21,118 nucleotides of DNA from a virus, in IMG/VR virus record IMGVR_UViG_3300044695_002852, positions 1 to 21,118 of that record. One strand, 5' to 3'. Below are positions 11,910-21,118 of the stretch, in pieces; positions within the stretch are counted from its first letter, which is position 1, and each line of letters begins with the position of its first letter. Under the pieces are notes generated by a model. The model saw only the letters and a program-made list of their open reading frames with translations. It ran no database searches and had not been told where the DNA came from. The position numbers and the translations under genes are program-made.

Positions 11910-12128
11910 TCAGCCGCCTTCTACCGCTTCTGCTACTTCTTCTGTGGTGAGCCGACCATCTGCTGCGGCATTGGCAAGGTTGTTTACGACAGCGATCAGG
12001 TACATCACTACGGTTGTGCCGGCTGTTACCCATGTTGAGACATCAAAGATGAATGCGGTAGAGATGACACCGATTACCACCATGCCAAGGTTGGCAGCAA
12101 ACTTCACAAGGATTGCTTTTGAGGTCAC
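11910..12128 (-). CDS. holin, two transmembrane segments
   Basis: A 72-residue protein with two hydrophobic segments, VKFAANLGMVVIGVIS (8-23) and TWVTAGTTVVMYLIAVV (about 32-48), and a charged tail DGRLTTEEVAEAVEGG. The size, the tail and the location just before the endolysin fit r1t-like holins. The GTG at 12128 overlaps the stop of the S74 fibre gene (GTGA). Confidence 0.8.
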   Translation of the reverse strand: MTSKAILVKFAANLGMVVIGVISTAFIFDVSTWVTAGTTVVMYLIAVVNNLANAAADGRLTTEEVAEAVEGG

Positions 12129-13822
12129 TTGGACTCCAACGCTGCGACACGTGTTTCGAGTGCTTCAACCTTTTCAAAGAGGGTGCGAATCAACTGCTGT
12201 TGCGCTACGCACATACGCTCGTAAGCGAAGTAGTCAACGAGTCCGTTTTCGTCACGGCCAATGAGTTCGGGCAGACCGCCTTGTTCTGCTTGTTCTGCTA
12301 TGAAACCGTAGTTCCATCCTGCTTCATCGCCGTATTCTTCAACATCTGTACGGTATTTGAACTTGACAGGAACCATGCCAAGGACTGCTTCTTCGTCAAA
12401 GATGTGTGCGGAGATTTGCTCTTTGAAACGTTGCGATGATGACGAGAATCCGATGACGTTCGTGGACCGTGAATATACGGCACGGATGCTCGATGATCCT
12501 ACGTCGTGACCGTTGACACCCTGGTTGGAGTCAATGCCCATGATGACGCTACTGCCACCGTTGGTGACATTGAAGAATGTGTCGTTGGTGTTCTTGGTTG
12601 TTTGTAGATCACCAGCTATTACGACATCGCCGTAGGTTTGGACATTGCCGGTGGCTACGACAGCACCAGTTGTTGTTACGGATGCAACGCTGACTGCGGC
12701 AGTGCTTGAAATCTTTGCACCTGTTACTGCACCTGCGTCAATTTTGGCTGTGGTTACTGCACTGTTGGCTAGTTCTGTTGTGTCCACTGCACCAGCGGCA
12801 ATAGCGGTGTTGAGGGCTACGGCTGCACTTCCGTTGAACGATACTGCTGTCGCTGTTACGTCACCTGTCAGAGAGAAGTTGCGGGCGGTAGCGAGCGTTG
12901 TTGCTGTTGTTGCGTTGCCACTTAGGGCTGCCGTTACTGTTCCTGCGACGAAGTTGCCTGATGCGTCACGCGCAACAATGGCGCTAGCGGTGTTGGCTGA
13001 TGCTGCTGTGGTTGCTGAGTTTGCTACTTTGCCAGCGGTGGAAATTGTTGCAAGCTTGGTATCTGCAATAGCGGCAGCATCAGCAACCATTGCGTTTGTA
13101 ATACCGCCACCTTTAATTCGAACTTGATCGGAAGAAACTTCAAGGGTCACACCATCGGTATTGACCGAAAGGGCTGTACCAGCACCACCCGACAAGCCAT
13201 CCCCAGCAACAGAAGAAGCAAGCTTGGCTTCGGTAATAGCCGCGTTAGCGATATCGCCGGTAGCGATAGTGCCATCAAGGATCTTGGCTGAAGTTACTGC
13301 ACCATCGGCAAGGTCGCCAGCAACGATGGTTCCGTCAGCAATTTTGGCTGAGGTTACTGCTGAGTCTGCGATACCTGCCGTGGCGATCTGACCCCATTCG
13401 GGGGCGGTAGCGCCAGCGTTGACTTTGAGAACCTGTGCTGCTGTACCGATAGCGACACGGGCGAAATCGGATGCACCGTGGTACAACATATCGCCCTGGG
13501 TTGTGAGGGTTGAGGCAAGCAGGTTGGCTTCGTTAGCGTCAACGGCTGTGAATACGGGGTAGATGACAGCTCCAGCGGAATGGCTGGAAGCTGAGGTGTC
13601 GTCGGCTCCACGGGAACCCGAAACGGTGAGGGTTGTGCTGGAACGGGTTACAAGCACCTTTTCTTCAGCAGATGTACCTGGGTCAATAACGACATAGAAG
13701 GGTGCGCCTGAAGGCCAGCCGGTTGCGGCGGTGATGCTTATTGTTGTATCGCCAGCAGAAATGCCCGATGACAGCGTTGTGGATGCCGCGTTGCCACTGT
13801 ATGCCCTGCGTGTCTTAGCCAT
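12125..13822 (-). CDS. tail fibre with C-terminal S74 intramolecular chaperone
   Basis: A 565-residue fibre. An N-terminal domain (TTISITAATGWPSGAPF, VLVTRSSTT, SRGADDT) resembles phage adapter domains; then a repetitive AKI-DGT/GDIANAAI segment (about 150-205) and long Ala/Thr-rich strands suggest a triple beta-helix. The end is a peptidase S74 domain: SSQRFKEQI with Ser462 and Lys467 as the self-cleaving dyad, AGWNYGFIAEQ, and a final coiled coil LIRTLFEKVEALETRVAALES. The chaperone helps trimerise the fibre and is then removed. The ATG has AGGAAAG upstream. It would be part of the host-recognition apparatus. Confidence 0.85.
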   Translation of the reverse strand: MAKTRRAYSGNAASTTLSSGISAGDTTISITAATGWPSGAPFYVVIDPGTSAEEKVLVTRSSTTLTVSGSRGADDTSASSHSAGAVIYPVFTAVDANEANLLASTLTTQGDMLYHGASDFARVAIGTAAQVLKVNAGATAPEWGQIATAGIADSAVTSAKIADGTIVAGDLADGAVTSAKILDGTIATGDIANAAITEAKLASSVAGDGLSGGAGTALSVNTDGVTLEVSSDQVRIKGGGITNAMVADAAAIADTKLATISTAGKVANSATTAASANTASAIVARDASGNFVAGTVTAALSGNATTATTLATARNFSLTGDVTATAVSFNGSAAVALNTAIAAGAVDTTELANSAVTTAKIDAGAVTGAKISSTAAVSVASVTTTGAVVATGNVQTYGDVVIAGDLQTTKNTNDTFFNVTNGGSSVIMGIDSNQGVNGHDVGSSSIRAVYSRSTNVIGFSSSSQRFKEQISAHIFDEEAVLGMVPVKFKYRTDVEEYGDEAGWNYGFIAEQAEQGGLPELIGRDENGLVDYFAYERMCVAQQQLIRTLFEKVEALETRVAALESK

Positions 13823-13833
13823 CTTTCCTGCTC

Positions 13834-15693
13834 CTATTCAGTAATGCTTCTCATTGTAACCGTCAGGGTGCCTTCCCAATCCCATTCCAAGTCACGACAA
13901 TCTACGGGTGTCCATTCAATATCTTCAACGGTGACAGGGTAGGAACGGTTGCCTTCCTGATATGTGATAATTCGAGGATCATCTACATAGCCGTGGATTA
14001 GTTCGCGTTCTGCTAGGACATCAAAGAAGTAGTCACGGTTACGGATGTTCACCCGCTTGTGCAGAAGGATTGGCACTACAAAGAATCGTGAACGGATCGG
14101 TGCGGCGTAAGCACGGGCTGTCCATCGAGTCAATGTTGGCCCCGTGCTTGCCACGGTTGCGCTACGGGTAAAGGTTAGTTTGAACGCTGCTTCTATCAGC
14201 TTGCTTTCTTTACCGTCAAAGGTATCCTCTGTGTCATTCGCTGTGGACATGGTACCTAGCGTTGTCCAAGAACCGTTGTCCATAGATACAGCAGCGGAGA
14301 TTGAACCTGCGAGTGGGCGTGAACGGAGATCAAACTTGGCAACAAACTTGCGGTCGGGGATGTCCCATGTGTAGATGCCGGTTTCTAGGGTGGCTGTGCT
14401 GACCTTGTTGTCGGAATCTTCAGCGATGACACCGACACCTGAAACGGTGAAGATGCGCTTAGTCCCGAATGAGGCTACGGATTGGACAGCGTTGCCTGAT
14501 GATGCGTACATTAGGTCTGATGCGTATGCTGGGGTATTAGGTGCGGTGAACTCTGCAAGGTCTAGTCGGCCAACACCCGATACTCCTGTTTCGTACAGTG
14601 TCCAGCCGAACCAGGCGTATCTTCCATCTGTTGTAATGGATTGCACGGTGTTGGGTGTGGGGATGAGCGCACCTACAGTGAGGCTTCCTGAGTTGTCTGC
14701 TGTTGCGTAACGCACACCTTTGTTGGTTCCGATGAGGATGAAACCTAGGTAGCCGTGGATGGTGTGGATTAGTTCGCCGGTTGGTAGGTCGAGCGCCACT
14801 ACAGGGGTGTTGAATGTTCCGTCATCTTTAATGGTGATCTTGTAGATCGAGCTTGTTTTCCCTGCGTAGCCTGATGCGTAGATGGCGTTGTAGCCACCAG
14901 CAAACCCTGTCCATGTCCACGATGCGTTCGGATGGGTGTAGTAAACGGTGGGGTTGTTGCCTACAGGGTTAGCCCAAAGTTTTGGTGAATCCGTGGATGC
15001 CCCTGCTGCAAACAAATGTCCTTTGACATAGCCAAGAGCGCCAAACTCATGACCGTGTGCATAGTTGGTAGCCGTATGGGCGGAGTCTATTTTCCATAGT
15101 CCGTAATTGTTTGTTGTTCCAGGGTGGGTGGTGTAGATGTTTGTGCCATCGGATGCCATTGAACGAGCCGCTGTGTTTGGCGTTGAGGACACCGTTGACC
15201 AGGTTGGGCTGGAAGCATATGGATCTGTCGTGTATTTGATTGCTGTACCATCCGACACATAAAGCTCAGTGGCGTTCAACGCGGTGTAAAGGTTGGTTCC
15301 TGTGGCTGCGAGCGACAGCTCCGTATCGTTCAGCAACGAGACAGAACCTTTAGTCCATGGGTTTATGCCACGGGACTTGTAGAACCTGAAATCTAAAGCA
15401 TCAGCAGAGTCGGCATATTCCTGTCCCGCACCCAAATGCCAAGACACCTGCGATCTGCGCCACAAGCCACCAGGGTTGATAGCCGCCTCACCTGGCACAG
15501 ATGATTGGTCAACGCTGTCACGAATACGGGGTTCATGTGCGGAAGCAAAACGCCCCGATTTCATGTCAATCATGTATGGGCGACCGTTGATAGCGACAGG
15601 GAAAACGTCAGGCACAAGGCTTGACGAACCGCTACCCGTGAAGAATGCGGGACCGCCCGTGTAGGCGGTGGTGAACTGGACTAGCGAAGCCAT
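13834..15693 (-). CDS. large virion/tail protein with propeller-like repeats
   Basis: A 619-residue protein of the structural block. It has many short repeats of the kind DGTNIYTT, DGTAIKYTT and TDGRYAWFGW, suggesting a beta-propeller or other repeated-sheet fold from about residue 110 to 430, followed by a jelly-roll-like part and a final strand-rich region (IEWTPVDCRDLEWDWEGTL). No signal peptide or catalytic motif. It lies between the connector-like gene and the S74 fibre, so it is probably a tail or adsorption protein. The ATG has AGGGA upstream. Confidence 0.65.
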   Translation of the reverse strand: MASLVQFTTAYTGGPAFFTGSGSSSLVPDVFPVAINGRPYMIDMKSGRFASAHEPRIRDSVDQSSVPGEAAINPGGLWRRSQVSWHLGAGQEYADSADALDFRFYKSRGINPWTKGSVSLLNDTELSLAATGTNLYTALNATELYVSDGTAIKYTTDPYASSPTWSTVSSTPNTAARSMASDGTNIYTTHPGTTNNYGLWKIDSAHTATNYAHGHEFGALGYVKGHLFAAGASTDSPKLWANPVGNNPTVYYTHPNASWTWTGFAGGYNAIYASGYAGKTSSIYKITIKDDGTFNTPVVALDLPTGELIHTIHGYLGFILIGTNKGVRYATADNSGSLTVGALIPTPNTVQSITTDGRYAWFGWTLYETGVSGVGRLDLAEFTAPNTPAYASDLMYASSGNAVQSVASFGTKRIFTVSGVGVIAEDSDNKVSTATLETGIYTWDIPDRKFVAKFDLRSRPLAGSISAAVSMDNGSWTTLGTMSTANDTEDTFDGKESKLIEAAFKLTFTRSATVASTGPTLTRWTARAYAAPIRSRFFVVPILLHKRVNIRNRDYFFDVLAERELIHGYVDDPRIITYQEGNRSYPVTVEDIEWTPVDCRDLEWDWEGTLTVTMRSITE

Positions 15694-15696
15694 CGG

Positions 15697-16584
15697 CTAG
15701 TCCCTTGCTAGAAATGTTGGATACTGTTTGGCCAGTTTCATGGCTTCAGCGGTGATGCGATCTCGACGCAACCGAAGCAGGTTTGTGATTGAACTAGCGA
15801 TAGCGCCGGCAGGTACTTCTTCTGAACGGCGGGTGTCGCCTTGGGTGTCTATCAGGTTGCGGCGTATTTCGCGTGGTGACATGAGGCGTATCTGTGCGCC
15901 CAACGCCAAAATATCTTCGGCGCTTGTCGGGATACCAGCAACCAGTTGAAGGTTGTCTGATTCGCTAGCAACAGCTTGGAATGGTGCTTTGAATGTGATG
16001 CGAAGGTCACCGGAACGGGAACGCTGGTTGAACTTGATAGCGAACCCTGATGGGAAATCTAATGTTGGCAGGTCACGGATTAGTTGCGTTTTGCGGATCA
16101 TTGGGTAGTCGTCATTTGTGTACCGCAGACGGACATCGTAAAGCTCAATGATGCCACCAAACACGGGCAGGTTAATCATTATGTCTGTGCCGTTGTAGGG
16201 CAGATCCACAAGCTTCATTTGATACAGACCGTTTACGGGGCTGGATAGGTCTGAGATTTCGTCGTTGATGGCTTCCAAGATTTGTGCGCGGGGGAAGCGG
16301 GGATTGACGGTAATGACCGCATTGTTCGCATGAGATGTGGCGGTGGTTCCGTTCCAGCCTCGTTCAACGGTAAGGCTTTTGGATGATACAGAGGATTCCC
16401 ACACATAGAACATTTCGGAGTCAATCTCAAATACGGTTCCTGGGCGTAGGCCGTTTAGGTCGTACAGGGTGGTGACGGTGGTTGCTGTGGAGTTGATCGT
16501 GCCGCTGAGCTTGTTCTTCTCCTCAACTTGACCCGACAACAGTTGGCGTTGTGTCTTGTTGATTACGGTTGCAACTGTCGCCAT
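15697..16584 (-). CDS. structural protein, possible head-tail connector or tail component
   Basis: A 295-residue protein. The first half includes TTVTTLYDLNGLRPGTVFEI and VERGWNGTTATSHAN, a small strand-rich domain, then FPRAQILEAINDEISDL, which resembles adaptor-type tail proteins in environmental phages. The C-terminal half is helical and basic (LLRLRRDRITAEAMKLAKQY). It overlaps nothing and starts at ATG 16584 with GGAG upstream. Assignment as connector is inference from size and position upstream of fibre genes. Confidence 0.55.
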   Translation of the reverse strand: MATVATVINKTQRQLLSGQVEEKNKLSGTINSTATTVTTLYDLNGLRPGTVFEIDSEMFYVWESSVSSKSLTVERGWNGTTATSHANNAVITVNPRFPRAQILEAINDEISDLSSPVNGLYQMKLVDLPYNGTDIMINLPVFGGIIELYDVRLRYTNDDYPMIRKTQLIRDLPTLDFPSGFAIKFNQRSRSGDLRITFKAPFQAVASESDNLQLVAGIPTSAEDILALGAQIRLMSPREIRRNLIDTQGDTRRSEEVPAGAIASSITNLLRLRRDRITAEAMKLAKQYPTFLARD

Positions 16585-16602
16585 CTGATCTCCTACGGTC
16601 TA

Positions 16603-17661
16603 TCAGATTGTAGCAATAGCACTAGAGTAGAAACTGAGGTTCGCTTTGAGGCGTTCGTTGTCGGGGTCTAGAGCTAGGGCGTTAGTGCCGTGCTGTGCTG
16701 CTTCTTTGTGTAAACCAAGATGATGGGCTGAGATTGCTGCAAGGTCGTGTGGTGTTGCTCCCCATGCGTGAGATTCGCACAGGTACTCCAATGGCATTTC
16801 TGTAATGGAAAGGCAGGTGGTTGCCGTAAAGTAGCATCCCCGCCATTGTTGCCGTTCATAGTCGTATTGGGCTAGGTCAAACCAGGCTTCTCGTCTGTCG
16901 GGTGCTTCAAGGACAGCCATTTTGAGCCAGCGTTCAGCGTTGTCAGGATCGCACTTTGACATGAATCTGTATGCGGCTGAGCGTTCCGGACCCCAGGTTG
17001 CTGACGGTAGGGCAAGGTAACGCTGGAACTCTAGTAGGGCTTCGCCGTTGCGGGCTTTGTAGAACAGTTCTCTCGCATAGTAGAAGGCGATGCGGTCATC
17101 TGTCGGGTGTTCTGCGGCGGCTTCAGCTAGCAGTTCGTAGTATTGTCCACGGCTTTTAGAATGGTCGGGGTGGTGATGGATTTCTAGGTCACACCATCCT
17201 TGTTTTTCGTGCTTGTTTGGCGTGAGGGTTTCGTGGACTTTGTGTTTCCAACGGTATCCGAACCGTGTATGGATTTTGTCGCCACCGTATTGCAGATCGG
17301 GTTGCCCGTTTGGTTTCCATGACCAGGTGTATTTGTAGCGTGGCCGTGTTACTTCTTGGTCAAACATGACTTGGAGTTGGTCACGCCATCCTGGGAGCAG
17401 TATCTCATCCATGTCTAACGCTATGCAGTAGTCAATGTCTGCTGGGAGTAGGGCGAGAGCAGCGTTTCGAGCGTCATCGAATCGCCATGGTGAGATCACA
17501 ATTTCGGCGGTATCCACTTCGTTTTCAAAAGCTTTGGCGAGCGTGTTGTCGGTTGAGCCGGTATCTACGATGAGGCGGTAGTCTGCGTCGGCGCAGGATT
17601 CTGCCCAACGGTTGACAAATTGCGCTTCGTTTTTGGCGATTGTGTAAACCGCTACCTTCAT
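16603..17661 (-). CDS. family 2 glycosyltransferase with C-terminal TPR repeats
   Basis: A 352-residue enzyme. VAVYTIAKNEAQFV (3-16), DTGSTDNT (33-40) and ALDMDEILLPGW (DxD metal/nucleotide-sugar site) define a GT-A fold GT2 glycosyltransferase; HKVHETL follows. The second half has helical pairs (AYRFMSKCDPDNAERWLKMA, REAWFDLAQYDYE, ALALDPDNERLKANL) typical of tetratricopeptide repeats used for protein contact. It lies directly after the collagen-like fibre, so a virion protein is a plausible acceptor; a host-surface polymer is another. The ATG has AAGGGG upstream. Confidence 0.82.
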   Translation of the reverse strand: MKVAVYTIAKNEAQFVNRWAESCADADYRLIVDTGSTDNTLAKAFENEVDTAEIVISPWRFDDARNAALALLPADIDYCIALDMDEILLPGWRDQLQVMFDQEVTRPRYKYTWSWKPNGQPDLQYGGDKIHTRFGYRWKHKVHETLTPNKHEKQGWCDLEIHHHPDHSKSRGQYYELLAEAAAEHPTDDRIAFYYARELFYKARNGEALLEFQRYLALPSATWGPERSAAYRFMSKCDPDNAERWLKMAVLEAPDRREAWFDLAQYDYERQQWRGCYFTATTCLSITEMPLEYLCESHAWGATPHDLAAISAHHLGLHKEAAQHGTNALALDPDNERLKANLSFYSSAIATI

Positions 17662-17670
17662 GTTGTCCCC

Positions 17671-19658
<1,988 letters not shown>

Positions 19659-19661
19659 CTA

Positions 19662-19778
19662 CTACTTCATCTTCTTCTTGGCGGCCATCTTCTTCTTGGC
19701 CATCTTCTTCTTTGCCATAGCAGCGGCTTTCATGCCAGCTTTCGTGTATGGGAACTCTTGCTTTCCAACCATCGGCAT
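19662..19778 (-). CDS. 38-residue lysine-rich mini-protein
   Basis: MPMVGKQEFPYTKAGM followed by three Ala/Met-Lys-Lys-Lys blocks. The ATG has AAGGAG seven bases upstream, one of the best ribosome-binding sites in the window, and the gene ends in a tandem TAG TAG. The start MPMVGKxxFPYTKAGM recalls a short basic protein found in many environmental phages next to structural genes (recollection). DNA binding or packaging help is possible but unproven. Confidence 0.75.
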   Translation of the reverse strand: MPMVGKQEFPYTKAGMKAAAMAKKKMAKKKMAAKKKMK

Positions 19779-19800
19779 AATAATCTCCTTGTTGTAGGTG

Positions 19801-20085
19801 TCACCACTTTACCTTATTAGCCCAATACGCAGCCGACATTCGACCCTTAGAAATGTTGCCAGCATGACGAGCCTTGAAAGACTCACGGCGCTTACGGTAC
19901 GCCTCAGATTCCCCAGCCTTCTTCGGGGAGCCGGACACGCCCTGCTGACCGAAACGGATCGTCTTTACCTGGTCGCCTTCTTTGGCTACCACAACGTGCG
20001 ATTTCTTTGGGTGGTTAGGGGTGCGTTTAGGTTTGTTGTAACCCGAAACGCCAGCCCTTGCAAGCCTTGGGTCTTTCTTATTCAT
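19801..20085 (-). CDS. conserved basic phage protein, 94 residues
   Basis: A strongly basic protein: KDPRLARAGVSGYNKPKRTPNH, then KSHVVVAKEGDQVKTIRFG, FKARHAGNISKGRMSAAYWANKVKW. This order is highly characteristic of a small protein spread over aquatic phages (recollection). Role unknown; its charge suggests nucleic acid contact. The ATG overlaps the DUF5872-like stop (ATGA). Confidence 0.82.
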   Translation of the reverse strand: MNKKDPRLARAGVSGYNKPKRTPNHPKKSHVVVAKEGDQVKTIRFGQQGVSGSPKKAGESEAYRKRRESFKARHAGNISKGRMSAAYWANKVKW

Positions 20086-20477
20086 CTGTACCTCGCAGTC
20101 TTTTTTGCGATCTTTGGTGGCTGTTTTACAAACTGTTTGCCAGCAGAAGTTCCTTTTCGTTTAGCTCTTGTGGTGGCGGCGTATTCTGATGAAGTTAAAG
20201 CTTCACGCGCCTTCTTCGGAAGATAGCGTTCACCAGTTGCCTTACCGCCTTGGGTGCTGGGCTTGCCCGACTTGGTACCCCAATCCTCTTTAGTCCACTT
20301 GGAAAGGGATTTCTGTTTATCGGTCTTGCTTCCCGAATAGCCACCGCCGGCTTTCTCGTAAGCCAACGCCAACAGTTGAGCTTTGCGGGCAGACCACTGC
20401 CCAGGCTTGCCACCTTTAGAACCCTGCATAATTTGGTTCTTCAAGCGTTCTCGAAGTTCGGGTTTGGTGTAAGCCAT
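20082..20477 (-). CDS. DUF5872-like protein
   Basis: A 131-residue basic protein. LRERLKNQIMQGSKGGKPGQ, WSARKAQLLALAYEKAGGGY, KSLSKWTKEDWGTKSGKPS, RYLPKKAREALTSSEYAATT and the final KKTARYR match DUF5872-type proteins as I remember them. These are found in phages, algae viruses and bacteria; function unknown. The TAA of the upstream glycosyltransferase overlaps its ATG (TAATG). Confidence 0.75.
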   Translation of the reverse strand: MAYTKPELRERLKNQIMQGSKGGKPGQWSARKAQLLALAYEKAGGGYSGSKTDKQKSLSKWTKEDWGTKSGKPSTQGGKATGERYLPKKAREALTSSEYAATTRAKRKGTSAGKQFVKQPPKIAKKTARYR

Positions 20478-21118
20478 TAGTTCTCTTTCAACATTCCTGC
20501 GTTACGCAGAATATCACGCACATTTGGGGAAACTAGGGCAGACTCACCACGGCGCAAATCAACATGATGCCTACCGATATCTGCCTGTATGCGCTGATTG
20601 GCAGTAATCAAGATCCCAGGTTCATCGGCAAGTTGCCATTTCGGATTCTCCAGCAAGCCACCAGTGCCAGCAACAGCAACCATCTTCTTGGCTGACTTAG
20701 CCCAAGTCATCAACGCTGCGTCAGATGCTTTATCTAAATCTCGCCTACCTGCCCCAGCTTGATATTCGGCCAGCATCGCCTCACACAGATCGCCTACTGA
20801 CACCTCGTACCAGTCCCCAACATTCCACACCGCTTTATGTTTGGCGGGCATAGGGGGAGCTTCAACGACTGTAGAAGCAAAGTTGATGAAATCAGAATGA
20901 CCGGTCATGTCGGACATGATGGTAGGTATGCCCATCGCTATCGCCTGTAGGGGCATGAGTCCAAAGCCTTCGCCACGGGATGCCGCAACAAAACAATCGG
21001 CTGTGGCATACAGGTCATACTCCTGTTCAAGCGTTAGCCAAGAGTCCACAATCTTGATGTTCGGATTGGTGATCTTGGGGACTTCTTTCCTGATGGTTTC
21101 AGCAACCTTGATAACCAG
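20477..21118 (-). CDS. GT4-type glycosyltransferase, N-terminal part outside the window
   Basis: The frame is open to the right edge, giving 213 codons of the C-terminal end. IKIVDSWLTLEQEYDLYATADCF and ASRGEGFGLMPLQAIAMGIP (the EGFGLxxLxAxAxG motif) define the nucleotide-sugar-binding half of a GT-B, GT4-like glycosyltransferase, with MSDMTGHSDF following as usual. The end (ESALVSPNVRDILRNAG) is an unusual tail that could contact a partner. It precedes DUF5872-like and fibre genes and may act with the GT2 enzyme at 16603-17661. Confidence 0.82.
   Translation of the reverse strand: MVIKVAETIRKEVPKITNPNIKIVDSWLTLEQEYDLYATADCFVAASRGEGFGLMPLQAIAMGIPTIMSDMTGHSDFINFASTVVEAPPMPAKHKAVWNVGDWYEVSVGDLCEAMLAEYQAGAGRRDLDKASDAALMTWAKSAKKMVAVAGTGGLLENPKWQLADEPGILITANQRIQADIGRHHVDLRRGESALVSPNVRDILRNAGMLKEN

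Noticed and set aside
12645-13127. 160-codon + strand frame rich in Ala and Val
   Set aside because: Antisense to the Ala/Thr-rich part of the S74 fibre, without ribosome-binding site or domain.

Overview
The window reads as a compact genome segment of a tailed bacteriophage of Actinobacteria. Two adjacent WhiB-like genes, a family essentially restricted to actinobacteria and their phages, point to the host phylum. An Rpf-like secreted transglycosylase fits the same host. Phage identity rests on a lysis cassette, a collagen-like fibre, a fibre with an S74 chaperone domain, and small phage-type proteins including a DUF5872-like one. Base composition is moderate and genes are packed end to end, many with ATGA, TAATG or TGATG overlaps. 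Terminase, portal and capsid genes are not present and would be expected beyond the right edge.

Positions 1-2322 (+ strand): a small rightward block of mostly unknown proteins around a 196-residue sliding-clamp-like protein. Its base and codon use (many CTAG tetranucleotides, frequent CTA leucine) differ sharply from the rest. It ends at a convergent junction (about 2323-2461) carrying short repeats.

Positions 2462-10954 (- strand, right to left): the DNA metabolism and regulation block. It holds an HTH-like protein, a metallophosphoesterase, a zinc-finger mini-protein, a hypothetical protein, a YqaJ-type exonuclease, a Rad52-like annealing protein, a PD-(D/E)XK resolvase, a DPPY methyltransferase, three small acidic or hypothetical proteins, the Rpf-like protein, another zinc-finger mini-protein, SSB, two WhiB-like proteins, and a C5 cytosine methyltransferase broken by two compensating frameshifts. 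Exonuclease, annealing protein, SSB and resolvase together make a full single-strand-annealing recombination set. The 62-base gap 10955-11016 has a promoter-like pair, a dyad and DnaA-box-like sites, and probably begins this transcript.

Positions 11017-21118 (- strand): lysis and tail/adsorption genes. In transcription order these are: a GT4-type glycosyltransferase fragment (cut by the right edge), a DUF5872-like protein, a conserved basic protein, a lysine-rich mini-protein, a BppU-like protein, a collagen-like fibre, a GT2-TPR glycosyltransferase, two structural proteins, the S74 fibre, a holin, an M15 endolysin, a 25-residue membrane peptide and a membrane/coiled-coil protein. Glycosyltransferases beside a Gly-Pro-Thr collagen fibre suggest a glycosylated virion.

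Five short genes (48, 45, 56, 42, 25 and 38 residue class; listed individually below) are supported by overlaps, ribosome-binding sites or composition and are easily missed by length-filtered gene calling. All functions are inferred by reading motifs by eye; no database search was run.
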